From Marasmius tenuissimus (taxonomy: Eukaryota > Basidiomycota > Agaricomycetes > Agaricales > Marasmiaceae): 64,000 nucleotides of DNA. The DNA is taken from NCBI GenBank assembly GCA_029532415.1, contig JAQOTA010000022.1:310001-374000 (forward strand), given 5' to 3'. This document shows, in pieces, positions 32,430 to 44,174 of this stretch. Below the pieces are notes generated by a model. The model saw only the letters and a list, made by a program, of their open reading frames with translations. It had not been told where the DNA came from and searched no databases. Both the position numbers and the translations under genes were made by a program. Position 1 is the first letter of the stretch, and every line of letters begins with the position of its first letter.

Positions 32430-34190
32430 TCATTCGGCCCCGCGTCCGGCTATCTTCATGTTGGCCATACTATCGATAATATCTCTCGAGCCTCCTCGTT
32501 CATGAATAGGCCTCGACTTGTTCTGACCCAACTGACTCGCCATGTCCACGTACTCCAAAAGGGTGTTATACATGAGTTTGTTGAATCCAATGCATTGAAG
32601 TCCGATACACGCGATTCTGAGTGCACCAGCAGCGTAGAGTTGACCGACCTCGTAGACATTTTGAGGAGAAATGTTCTTGCGGCCGGACAAGGTGTCTTTG
32701 ACAAGGAATTGGGTTGTCTATTGCGGCGGGTCAGCGAGAAGTGGACGGTTACGAAAGACAACTGGCCAACTTCATTCGATAGGGCCTCCCATTCTTTCGC
32801 CGTGATGTCGTCCAACCGGAAAGCCTGATAGACACCTGCGTAGTACCATGTTCCGTCCCTATTGTAGAAACAATCTGAGAGGGTCGTCAGCCTGCAGGCG
32901 TGTGCCAGAATCTGGTAACGCTCACCTGTAGGTTTGGTTATGTTGCCGAAGATGTCAACCTCGCTCCAGCAATGCGCGCTGGTGACGCGGGGGTTGGTGT
33001 TGCATTTAAAGACGGGAGTAAGAAAGTAGCCGTGTTCTTCCCGCTGAGGACACCAGGATGTGGTGATATCATGTAATGTGTGGTAGTTGGGCAACCTGTT
33101 GCAAGTAGAAAAGGTGCATATTCAGTTGATGGAACAAAGGAAACCTGTTAACTGACATGTGTCGAACGTGCTGTGCGGGTATATGCTGTCAGTAAGGATT
33201 CGAGATTGAACAGCAAGTATATCTCACTGCCGGAGCACTGGATAGGAACTCGTTGAGAGTCGAATTAGGGGGCAGGGCGATTGGTCTGAGCACATCGTCC
33301 GGGGTATCTTCTGGAAGGGGTATCGCTTCGAGCAGCTTGTTACGAGCATTGATCAAATCCTCAGCTTCCGTGGAAGGCAGCCCTCTAAACATCTATAACA
33401 ACTTTCTGTCAAATTGACTCGTATGAAACGTTAGGGAGAACATACCATAAAATCTCCACCTTCTGGGTGAGAGGTCGTCGTACCGCTGATGGTACTGCCC
33501 ACACTTGATGTAATAGAGTTCTGAGAGCAGTGACGAGAGAGAGCGGGAGGCGTCAAGGTATGATACATGAATGGGTTGACAAGGGCATTGAAGTGAGTCT
33601 TGCTGTTGAAGTAGTCTTGCTCGATTCCGTTCTACGGCATGGATATGAGATAGCCAAACCAGAGCAAAGAAATAGACGACATCACTTTGTTTCCAAAGCT
33701 TTCAACATGAGCGAGACCAGGTTTGTTCGAGCTTTCCTTCAGAACCTTGATTTCTTCCTTGAGAGTGTTGACTGTGCCCTCCAGAGTGAGGACTTCGTGC
33801 TTGAGTTTGACAACCTCTTCTTGATCATTACTTCTTGAGGCTTCCTTGCTCGTCAAATCATGAGGGATGATGTTCTCTTTTTGAAGACGTTCCAGTAGCG
33901 CTGTTTTTTGACGAAGAGAGGTGTATGCTTCCCCTAGGCGGCCGACCGTAGCATCTCGAGCGTTCATCGCCTCCAAAGCCTTCTTGCGTTCTTTCTCAAT
34001 CTCAATAGCCATGTCCACTATCTGACAAAGTTCCTTAAAGGGGTTAATCGAGATCTGTGCTATTGGGAACTTGGCGACGCACCGTTGGTATTTTGTGATT
34101 TTCTTTCGCCGTATCATCCCCAAAATGAGGTATAGAGGAGCCATAGGATGAGTCAATTTCGTGGTGGCTGTTTTGAAGATTGAGGCCCAT
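32430..34190 (-). CDS. DUF6697 domain protein with N-terminal coiled coil
   Basis: I choose ATG 34188-34190 (MGLNLQNSHHEIDSSYGSSI), spliced by intron 34022-34082 to IVDMAIEIEKERKKALEAMN. A long coiled coil follows (NARDATVGRLGEAYTSLRQK ... VVKLKHEVLTLEGTVNTLKE). A Ser/Thr-rich linker and a block (AEDLINARNKLLEAIPLPED) lead to the DUF6697 domain. That domain reads NYHTLHDITTSWCPQREEHG, VFKCNTNPRVTSAHCW, DCFYNRDGTWYYAGVYQAFR, KEWEALSNE and NVYEVGQLYAAGALRIACIG. The stop is at 32430. DUF6697 proteins occur in mushroom fungi with no defined role; Cys/His/Trp positions are well kept. The start exon is my inference from splice phase and could be preceded by others. Confidence 0.78.
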
Positions 34191-34948
34191 TTCAAGCGTA
34201 CTCCTTCGCAGGAGGTCGAAAGGTTGCGAAGAGTGGATCTACAAAGATCTACAAGGACCAATACTGTCACGGCCGTGACTTGCTGTAATGGAGATGTGAC
34301 CGACCTTTCCCACGCTTGTTCTGTCTCTCCTGTCGCAACTCGGGCATGCAAAAGCCTTGGATTTCGACCGTGCTGCTGGCACAAGCTTGCCAGGCCACTA
34401 TCTTGTGATCTCAGATGCGGCTCCTATAGCAGTTACGACTATTGGTCTCTATTGGGCTCCCGAAGCTCGGTTTATGGCTGGCCGAGAAGACGCTTCATCA
34501 TCAAGTGCGTATCTTTTCCGACCGTTTATGCCGACAGAACAGTTGCATGATACAGCTGCGGGAAGAGGATAGAAGTGATATGATTCGACTCTGTTGGTCG
34601 GGTGAATAGAAATGGACGCCGGGATGCTTCAAGTCTTCGCATTTCGTGCCACTCTCGGTTTCACCTTGATCGCGTCGATACCCCATGGCCCTAGTCAAGC
34701 TCGAAAATATTTGCTATAGATCTTTCTTCGTGCGCTCCCCATAATCTGACGATGATCTGAGCAGTCAGGGTGGGCGAGCGCTCCTTCCTGCCATGCAGTT
34801 TGACTGCGAACCCGAGACTCCAAGGCAACTCGCGAGTTCGAAGCCCTTGATTCTGAATATAGTAATCCTACCGACCAAAAATTGAATTACAAGATCACCA
34901 GTGCTACAAGATATCCTGCCTATCCGATAGTGTGTACTCATACACACG
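34191..34948. other. Interval between DUF6697 5' end and GH5 3' end
   Basis: About 760 bp hold the DUF6697 promoter. A forward frame at 34357-34572 (for example GHYLVISDAAPIAVTTIGLY) reads somewhat like protein, but it has no start context or partner exon that I can find. I do not call it a gene. Confidence 0.35.
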
Positions 34949-37373
34949 TTATGCAGTGAGTACAAGTGACTTTTGGCTGCAACGTGCCGAATCAGTGGGA
35001 CCTCGAGGCCTGTTCAGCAGCGGCGCGACTACAGACTCTTCAGTCTCGAGTTCGGACCAGACTTCAGGAAGTAACTCACGTGAATATGTTCCAGATCGCC
35101 GACTCGTTCTTATAGATGGCAAAACCTGTGAATCTAAAGAGTCAGAAGAAGGGGACAGCGCTAGTTCTAAAGTTCCCCGACCGTCGTTTGGTGATGCTCC
35201 ATCGACGACGTAGTCGGCGTATTTGTAGAGATGATTTCCGCCGTGTTCCTTCAGGCCGAGCATCCCGAACTGCCATGGCATGACCCTGTTTATCCAACTT
35301 ATTGAATGATCTTTTTGAGTGAAGGACTCTGGAAAGCTTACCCGCTACGTGCGAGCATGACGAAAGTCAGACCTGATGTTTCTGCTCAGCAAGAAATCGC
35401 CGACTCACCCAACTTTTGTGTCGAGCGCACGACGAACCCATTTAGGGTATGCGATCGTCTTGTTCTCTGGCCTCAATAAGCTTTTTGTGTGACAATGGCA
35501 ATATAGCTGAGACTCACCCATTCTGCTCATCCCAAATTCCTCCAAGATCACCGGTTTCCCGGCCTTCTTGGCCGCTTGAAATATTTTTCAATGCACGGTT
35601 TCTGTTCGCTGAGAGGATAGTGGCCTACCTTTCGCATGTTGGGTAATCCAGTCAACGCCCCATTGTACGAGAGAGAAGTTAGAGCCGGGGTAATCCTTGA
35701 TTGTACTTTAGCTCGGCGGCGGACGAGATTGAGTTGAGGTTGCTTACACGGGACGCGTACCTGTCGAACGGTCTTGTTTTCATCGCTGGACCGTCAAGAA
35801 TAGATGTCACTCACCAATACTGCGGGTACAGATGCTAGGAAAGATGCGATGGTCAACACGATCGCGATATAATTGTGATGGAACGAGACTCACATAAGTG
35901 CCAAAGTCGATGTTGGGAAACGTCAAATCCAAGTCGAAGTTTTCTCCGGCTGTCAAATGGTATTAGGAAGAACTGAAACGATATCTCTTTGAATGATAGG
36001 CACAACCTTGACCATTGTAGTTGTAATCTTCCGCGTATTTCCTGCGGGGAAGTGTTTATTCTGAACTGATGACTCCGAGTCGGTTGGAGAGTTGTACTTA
36101 CGGGTCGTCCCAGTGGAAGTGACCTTCGCCACCAGTCGTTATCTAACAGTAAATATTCAGCTCCCAAACTGCGAGCCCGAGAACGTGTTCTCGATACCAT
36201 ATGATGCGGATCGCTGGTCGAAGAGATGTGAACCCAGTCTCGCCTCCCAGATTAAAATTGGAACTCACAGGCGGCGTACAAAGTCGGAGTGTTCTCGGTA
36301 CCAATTGCTGAGCATCGGTGATCCAGGACAGCTTGGTCCACTGGGAAGGTCCCCACGACACCTAGCCTCATTCATGAGCTCCCATGCGAAGATTGTGGGA
36401 GAATCCTTGTAACGTTCGACAATAGTTTTAACGTATCGTTCTATTGTGTACCGTCAAAACCCGAAAGATCAAATGGAGTCATATGTTGCTCACGATAGGA
36501 AGCCCGGATTTTGCTGTCGGTATAGAAAACATCGTGGGTTTTGTCCGCGCCTGCAATCCAGTTGATGTAGAGTTCCATTCCCTGAGGCCAGGTTTTCAGG
36601 CGACGCGCTTGCAATAGATGGCGTGGAATGACCTTACCCCATAGCCGATCCTGCGTATTAGACCTTAGAATTCACAATGTGCCTAGTTGAAAGACTGAAA
36701 TGCACATACCAGTTATTAGTAAACGCCAGTATAACTTTGATACCATTCTCTGCAGCGGTCTTGATCACGTAGTCGAGTCGTTGCAGCCCCTGCGAACCAT
36801 CATTAAGGACCCATTCGCCACTATTCCAAACCTAAGACTCGTGGTTGAATACCGGCGTAGAGAGACTTCGCTGCTACAATAAAAACGAACCTGATAGTAA
36901 GTGAGACCTGTTTGATGAGCGTATTCCAATTCGCTCCCGTTGATCGCGTTGAAGCCCTGGACCAATCGCGTCAACTTGACGAAATTATCTGAAGTCTGGG
37001 ATTCACATACCCAGGTCCTTAAAACCTTTATCCCTGCATTCTTCATTTCCTTGAAAGTGTTCCTCACATCCTCTTTATTTGTGAGTAAAGGCAACCACTA
37101 AGACGAGGGAAAGTAGCTTCAGCTTCAGAAACGGTAGAATGACTCGTTCGATGTAACATCGATCACTCACGTATGAATTTGCTCCTACGAAGGCCTGCAC
37201 AAGTCCATCAGCACCGCTCAGGAGATATGAGAGGAGGTATATCTCACAAATGGTTGGCCATTCAGCTCGAATTGGTCACCGTTTGTGGTCACAAATTCCT
37301 TCCGCGAAAGGGTAGCAGCTCGCAGGATCGATGCATGAAATAGAGCAAGGAGTAACGAGATCCTGAACAGCAT
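34949..37373 (-). CDS. Secreted GH5 endo-beta-1,4-mannanase-like glycoside hydrolase (GH5_7 type)
   Basis: It likely hydrolyses beta-mannan in plant cell wall hemicellulose outside the cell. The ATG at 37371-37373 begins a signal peptide (MLFRISLLLALFHASILRA), then FELNGQPF and VGANSYWLPLL. The barrel follows with VRNTFKEMKNAGIKVLRTW, GLQRLDYVIKTAAENGIKVI and the acid/base segment AWELMNEAR (Glu codon near 36368). A further segment is FHWDDPKYAEDYNYNGQ. The nucleophile segment is AGKPVILEEFGMSRMG (Glu pair at 35537-35542). The C-terminal part has MPWQFGMLGLKEHGGN and YADYVVDGASPNDGFAIYKN, ending at 34949. More than ten short introns are present. I see no CBM1 module. Both catalytic glutamates are present, so the enzyme looks functional. 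Confidence 0.88.
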
Positions 37374-39059
37374 GTCGGGGATCGTTCTTGGGGCTCAACA
37401 CTCGCCGTTCAGTTTTGATACTCGAATTTCTTGTGCCTTGACCAGGATTTGTCGGCTAATACTCGGAGCATAGTCGATGTGGTTGCATGCGGATGGTACC
37501 AAGAGGTGCGTAGTCATGTGAGGCCAAGGTACAACGAGCTGATAGTAGTTCTGGCTCAAACCAAAGAGAGCGAAACGAAACAGGACGACAACAAAATGTA
37601 TGTAAATGAACCACGACGTGAAAGTGAGTGGAAAGATTCTACGCACTGCAATCTGTGGTGCTCCGGTCATGAACGAGTGGGACCCTAAACGATCACGGGT
37701 ACTACCTCAAGAGAAAGGTCAGATTACTGTGAATGGTATATCACAGGTGACACTGATACGTTAGGCCTTGGGTTTGACAGACCAACGGGAATCCTTGTGT
37801 CGTTTCTGTGGTGCCGTATAATACGTGGGGTTTGTGGTCATGAGCTAGTGTCGTAAGATTTTGAGTCCTCCCCGAACCAAAATCGATTCGAAATTCGAAC
37901 CCTTCCAGCATCACATGCTGGGTGAGGTCCACGGAAAACAAGCATGGAAGCGTTATGATATTCGAGGGTCGATTCCTAGTCTGGTTTCAATCTGATTCGA
38001 CCATCACGACAAGGAGGGCAAGAGCAACGATAAGAGGCCTGGCGGAAGGGGGCGAACAAAACCACTGGAGTCAAACTACCTGGTCTTGCAGATAGCGATT
38101 ATGGATGGTCGTCAGATGATTCCATTTTCCAGACAGTACGCCTTTCTTTATACCTGTGTTCTGATGAAACTCGGGAGGGCATAAGTATACAGAGTCTGGC
38201 CCAGGTGGGATGTATTCAGGACAAGAAGTTCAGGTCATGAATCAGAATTCGCGCGACGCGTGTTGTTATGCGGAGCTCTCCGAAACATCACGTGCGCGTC
38301 CGGCGGGCCATCGAACGCTCGCTTTGCTCTTCCCATTGAACCTTGAAGGGTTGTGAAATCCTGAGGGTTCATCGACATCTCTCTCTTACCGAATCTCATT
38401 TGACACAGCTGGCTGGCTTCTGCAACAGGTTTATCCAAGACGAACTACACATTATTCCTATCTTCACCCGCGCGGAGTCGCTCCAGGCCATGAGGATCCG
38501 ATCCGGGCCGTCGCGCTCTCTGTAGCTCTCTCACGCACCTCCATCCTCCGAGTCTTCGCAACGCGTCTCGACCACAAAGGGGTCCAGCACTACGCAAATT
38601 CTGCAAAGATAACTGAATTCTGTTGAACCAAGCAGTAGATCGAACCCGAGATGAAATACGCTGCACACTCGATGATCACCCCAACTAAATAACAGCTGAC
38701 GCGAAGTGGAACAGAAATATGGGGGGAAACGAGTCAAGACCGTGGTTCTGCTAGGACATCCTCCAGACTCGGAGACTCACGGCATCACACAACGTATCCT
38801 GCGATTTGAACACCACCCAATGCCACCCGAGGCTTCAACAAATGGTCCTATCTTCGATATCGTTATCATCCTGGAATTCCGGGCTTCTGCTATTTCAATC
38901 GTTTCGGATTGCCGTTCAAGCCTTTATCGACATATGTCATGTGCTCTTATCCATCCGTGGGGCTGCAGATGAGTTGTATATAAAGTACAAAAATGGGGAG
39001 CGAGGAAGGAACGGTTCCCGCCAGTCTCTAGATCTCTCCTTTCACCTTCAGCTTGCGAA
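37374..39059. promoter_or_regulatory. Divergent upstream region between GH5 and MFS genes
   Basis: About 1.7 kb separate two divergent starts. A TATA-like tatataaa at 38977-38984 lies about 76 bp before the MFS ATG. Short frames (for example 38445-38666 -, 38706-38972 +) show no family marks. I find no further gene. Confidence 0.4.
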
Positions 39060-41592
39060 ATGGGGACACCTGAAGACGAGAAACGCAGATCCGAATCGCC
39101 CTACGCCCCAGAACAACTTCACCATGTTGAACTCAAGGTCAAGGAGGTTGACGCGGCGGCGGAACTAGCCCTAGCAGACTATGGGGAGTTGGACGCAGCA
39201 GAGGCTTTGAGGATTCGGTGAGTACTCGAGCAGGCCTCAGTTAACTTTCCTTTGCTCATCGGTGTCGCTGCTTCCCGTTATCAGAAAGAAGATTGATATT
39301 CATATCCTCCCGCTCATGTGCAGTATGTGGGCGGCCTTTACTCCATTGACGACGTCTCTTAATATCGGCATGATACGTTTACAGTTCTGTATTGGTGCGC
39401 CACTTCGTCATTATGAGTCCACGTATAGATTTGAGCTGATCACGCGCGGCAAACAGGATCCAGTTCATGGATAAGACTACGCTGGGGAGCTCTGCAATCC
39501 TCGGAATCAGGTAAGGATCTCGCTAATTCTTAAAGGATAGAGCTCAAGTTAATCTTCTATAGAGAATCGGCGCATCTCACTACAAACCAGTAAGTAGAAC
39601 CTCTGTTCCGAGAAGAGTGCCGATGACTGACCTTTCGGTGCTAGGTACAATTGGTAGGGACCACGATGCTCACACCCCTGCTCTGTGTTTATTCGTTGAT
39701 ATTTTAGGCTGGGAACTATCTTCTACTTGGCCTATCTCGTGTTCGAATACCCGCAGAACCTGTGTCTGCAACGCTTTCCCGTCGGAAAGTGGATGAGGTA
39801 AGAGCTTGCTTACTCCTCGTCGTTCAGGTTCTGACAGTCTCGCAAGCCTCAACATCTTTACCTGGGCGGTAGCTCTTTGTAGCCATGCAGCCTGCAAGAA
39901 TTTCGCGGGACTTTTCGTTGTACGGTGTATTCTGGGTGCCTGTGAAGGCTCTATTACCGCGGGCTTTATGATTGTTAGCTCAATGTTCTACACCCGTAAT
40001 GAACAAACTACGCGTGTCGGATACTGGTGTGAGTCTTCTGTGGTTTTAGTTCTTACGATGTCTGATGCATTATCCTTCTTCCTTCTTCACAGTCTTAATG
40101 AATGGAACTGGTGAGTAGAAAATGACCTCACCCAGGGTTGCCGCTAACTCGTCCTCGTAGCTCAAATCATCTCTGGCTTCATAAGCTTCGGATCTTTGCA
40201 CATTAAGACCAAAGGCTTCATGCCCTGGCAATGGTAAAGACTCCGCCGCCCCTCTCTCACAGCCCGACTCACATGAGCTGAACCGTGTCTAGGCTCATGA
40301 TCATTACTGGCATTTTGACACTACTCTGTGCAGTCTCATTCTGGTAAAAATAACGTTACGGATCCTGGGATGACCTGCTGACAGGTCGACCATGCAGGTT
40401 CTTCTTTCCGGATTCGCCCACCAACGCCTGGTTCCTGACTCCCCGGGAAAGAGCATTAGCTATCAAGCGTATCAAGGTAAGTCGGAGTCATATTGATTCC
40501 TTGTTCGGAGGTTTGACTGACGAGGACGCACGCACAGGAAAATCAAACCGGAGTCGAGAATAAGCATTTCAAGAAAGAACAGTGTGTTTTCTACCTATAT
40601 TCTTCCGCGAGACACAGCTCAACATCATCGCTTGTATAGAATGATAGAGGCAATCACTGATCCGAAGACCTGGCTTTTCGCCCTCTTCTCTGCGCTAGAC
40701 AACGTTCCGAACTCCCTCACAAACCAGCGTCAGATTATCGTTTCCTCGTTTGGATTCTCGAACCTCCAAACTACCCTTCTCGGATGTGTTGATGGTGTAG
40801 TTGAGATTGTTACGATCTATACCGGCGTCAAGCTGTGCGCACGCATACCCAACAGCCGCGCCTACGTCGGGGCGATATACCTAATTCCTAACGTTCTCGG
40901 AGCTATTTTGATCAACGTGTTACCTTGGGATAACAAGGTCGCCTTGTTATTTGCGCAGTGGCTCACCGGTACGTATTGAATTGTTTTTGCTGCGCGTGCG
41001 GACATAGGTTGATGGCATTCCCTCGCCACAGGAATCGGTACGACGGGTTTCGGTACGTGGCGCCCGTATTCATTCTACGCAAGTGGTGCTCATACGTTGG
41101 TCGTCAGTGCTGTCATTGGCATGGGTGTCGAGCGTCACTGCGGGGCATACGAAAAAGATCACCGTAAATGCAATTATGCTTTGTGCGTATTGCATCGGCA
41201 ACGCCAGTGCTCCATTCATGTGGCAAGAAAAGTATAAGCCACGGTATGTCCCACGATCCAGCGCACTTTCCCCACACAGCTAATGGGCGTCCACTCAGTA
41301 ACCACGTTCCGTGGATCATCATCGGGATCTGCTACGCAGCTTGCGCTGTCATTCTTCTCGTTCTGCGCTACATCCTCGCGAGGGAAAACAAACGGCGCGA
41401 TGCCGAACCTGTGGACGATACCTACAATGACGTGTGGATCGAACGACTCAACTCCAAGGGTGAAATGGAGAAGGTGAAAGTTGAGAAGGTGAGTTTCATT
41501 TGGATTTATCTGAGGCGGCGTACTGATTGTTTCCTCAGGAATTCCTGGATCTCACAGATATTCAGAATCGGGACTTCAGATACGTATTATGA
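39060..41592 (+). CDS. MFS transporter, allantoate permease (anion:cation symporter) family
   Basis: This is a plasma-membrane transporter with about 12 helices for a small organic anion or vitamin-like solute. The ATG at 39060 opens a soluble N-terminus (MGTPEDEKRRSESPYAPEQL). Then KIDIHILPLMC, GTIFYLAYLVFEYPQNLCLQ, FVVRCILGACEGSITAGFMI and the central loop FFFPDSPTNAWFLTPRERAL (a family hallmark). The second half includes MIEAITDPKTWLFALFSALD, VGAIYLIPNVLGAILINVLP, AYCIGNASAPFMWQEKYKPR and NHVPWIIIGICYAACAVILL. The last exon gives EFLDLTDIQNRDFRYVL and stops at 41590-41592. About a dozen short introns interrupt it. Dal5-like members import allantoate, ureidosuccinate or nicotinate-type solutes. 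The exact substrate is unknown. Confidence 0.88.
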
Positions 41593-42414
41593 TGTCGGAT
41601 TTGAATTTGTAACAATAGTTGGTTTCAGAAGTTTTGTCTCGGAGAAACTGGCCGTTCCCTGGGTGAATGTGAGTTGTAGGTCCTTGTGGGCGATTGATAA
41701 CAATCGATTGGATCGTGGCACCCCCGCTCTCCGTGCGCTCATGAGGTGTCAGCTGGATGGTTTGGAGCCTGGAGATTGCCTGAGTCTATGCCTCGGGGCT
41801 TGTAGGGCTTGGGGACTACGTGAATCCCCTTTCAAGCTCTCGATGTTCTCGGACCATGTGTGTCGCGATCGACCTGAGGTAGTCAAGCTTCACAGCTCAG
41901 AGGGCGCCTGACTAGTGCCTTGGGGCCTGACAAGTAATTGTGGTTCGATACATGGCTCGTCTGACAATGCGTGAATGGCAAGTGCCACCTACAGCTGTTG
42001 AAGGCTAAGAGAATTGATTATTGACTGTCGAGGCTAGGCACTGGGTAGAATTGGCCTACAGCTGGCTGCTGCTAAGCACTGTGTTCGGGGCGAGACTGCC
42101 TGCGGATTATGCTCTCCGTATTGTGCAACTTGAATAGCCGGTTGTAACCGTTGTCGAGAAGTTGAATGCGACAGCCTTCAACTGAACTGGAGGCCTGTTC
42201 ACTGCGCATGCGGGAAGCGATGACGGGTCGGAGAGAGAGAGAAAACATTCAGGCCCACAAGCTGTACTGGATTATTCATCCGACTCCAGATGAGCTTCCC
42301 GTATAGAAATATCCGGTACAGCTGTGAAGATCCTCTGCATCGCCCTAAAGCGTGGCGTGAGAACTCATGTCTATTATAAGCCCGAGACCTGGGTCAATTT
42401 TTTCTCAGCAAAAA
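41593..42414. other. Intergenic region upstream of calcipressin
   Basis: About 820 bp. The forward frame to 41911 is read-through of the unspliced MFS 3' region and is not a gene. The region should carry the MFS 3' UTR and the calcipressin promoter. I see nothing else. Confidence 0.4.
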
Positions 42415-43204
42415 ATGGCCGCTTCACTTTCTTCTCAATCTCGTTCACCATCACCCTCCGAAGAGTCTTCCTCCAAGAGGACAAACTCTCTAGCAATAAC
42501 ACCTCTTCCAAAGGAGTTTTTCCATCCTCATATTCTCTCGCATCTACACTCTCATTTCCAGTCGTATGGTGCCATAAATCAATGGGTTCCTTTACCGGGA
42601 TTCGGAAGAATTTTAGTGGTGTATGAAGACGAGGAATACGCAGAAAACGCGAAGAGATACTCAGACCCGATTGTTCTGGCTGCAACTCCAGAAAGGTGAG
42701 CTACATTTGCTAACTTTCGGCCATTTCTTTTTTGCTTAACGGTCTTGCGATAGGTCCGAGCTCGTTCTCAGAGTATATCGTGCCGATCCAAACCCGTTGC
42801 TGTCAACCTTGGAATCGGAAGAACGCTATCTCCAACCACCCGCCGTCGAGCGAAACTTCCTCATCTCGCCACCAGGTTCACCGCCTGTAGGATGGCAACC
42901 GATACAGGAAGACCCACCCAATTCGACACCGCTCGCAGACGATCTCATTGCTGCTCTGAAGAACCTGCATCTTCAACAAGAAAGCATGCGAGGTCCTGGT
43001 GTCGAACTCATCCTGGACGCCGCCGAGTCGGGCGTTTCGGTCGTTGTTGAAGACGTCGATTTCGGTGTCGACGAAGAACTTTGGAGCCCTATGGACGAGG
43101 ATAAATGGGTTTATGGTGTCACAATGCCTTCGCGGAGCATGTGGAGGCCCATGCCCACCGCGATGCCTCCCATGAGGTCTTCAACACCCGTTCCAGTTTA
43201 TTGA
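42415..43204 (+). CDS. RCN1: Calcipressin (RCAN), regulator of calcineurin
   Basis: Calcipressins bind and control the Ca2+/calmodulin phosphatase calcineurin. An RRM-like N-terminal domain (LAITPLPKEFFHPHILSHLH ... WVPLPGFGRILVVYEDEE) is followed by RVYRADPNPLL. The calcineurin-docking motif is LISPPGSPPVGWQ. The middle has PLADDLIAALKNL and the acidic VVVEDVDFGVDEE. Intron 42696-42753 is GT-AG. Exons sum to 732 nt, 243 residues. I prefer ATG 42415 because of its strong context (aaaaATGGcc). An in-frame ATG at 42367 would add 16 residues. Serines in the SPP motif are regulatory phosphorylation sites in known members. Confidence 0.9.
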
Positions 43205-44174
43205 TTCGACTCCTTCCTCGATCGGTGAGTAGTCTTGCCCTTTAGCACACTCCGGCATTACCCAGCTACCGGTTTCGTCGTGATGAAAAACATCTCAGAC
43301 CTGTTCCGAACCCTAAGGGTTTTGAGGACAACTTGATATTGCCTTTATTTCCTGAACCTTCTCCCTCTCCTCTTGATCTCCCGTCTTGAGATATTGTGCT
43401 GACCTTGCTTCGCAGATTCCGCTTATATTCCTATTTGTATCAAGTTCGAGCAACAGGTCGTTGTTACACCTTATCATGTACGTGTCTTCTACTATCTGTT
43501 GATCCTTCATTGCACTTCCTTCTCCCGCATTCCTTTATCTGATGATACAACTTCAGACCTGTTCTGACTCTGATGGAGACAGCTTCATATTGCCTTTTTA
43601 TATCTGATTTCATTGCATCCCAACCTCGACGCAGCCCTCTGAATCGTTTTGCTAATTATAACCTTTCCTCCAATTTTAGGTATCCCGGTTTTGTATATTC
43701 ATTGGGTTTCACATCGCATTGGACTATTCGCATACATATGTACTTAGCACTATACCAGACATACATTGACAATCTGACGCAGGACACTCGTACCGTTCAC
43801 CCGTTCACCCACAAATACTCTTCCGGCCAGCCCTTGGACGCTACGGCCTTGACTAAGAAGTGTTACAAGTCTTCTGCGACCACGACCTTGGGGCTTGGAC
43901 TCTAGAGATCCCTTCATTGCAATCTAATCCAGGAACATTGACAATGCATTGCAAACTGAAGTTTCTGATGATTGTCGAATGTTTTCCCTTGTTGCCTTCA
44001 GGCTTCAGCTCAGGAACGCAATTGCCGATTTGGCCGGGGCCAACTGCGGGCAGCTGCGTGCTGACCGAGAACGCGCTAGAACGCGCAGTTCATCAACCAC
44101 AGCGGATTCACGGCAAAACATCACCAGCCTCATATAAACATCACGAAGTGGGATGAGGTACTCCTAGCACAGCA
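43205..44174. other. Intergenic with a short imperfect direct repeat
   Basis: About 970 bp. The stretch beginning cagacctgttc near 43298 and ending in atattgccttt recurs in weaker form near 43554, about 255 bp away. Short frames here have no family marks. The left part is probably calcipressin 3' UTR. Confidence 0.4.

Noticed and set aside
34161..34572. Forward frames upstream of the DUF6697 gene
   Set aside because: They overlap its first exon on the other strand in part and lack start context, splice partners and family marks.
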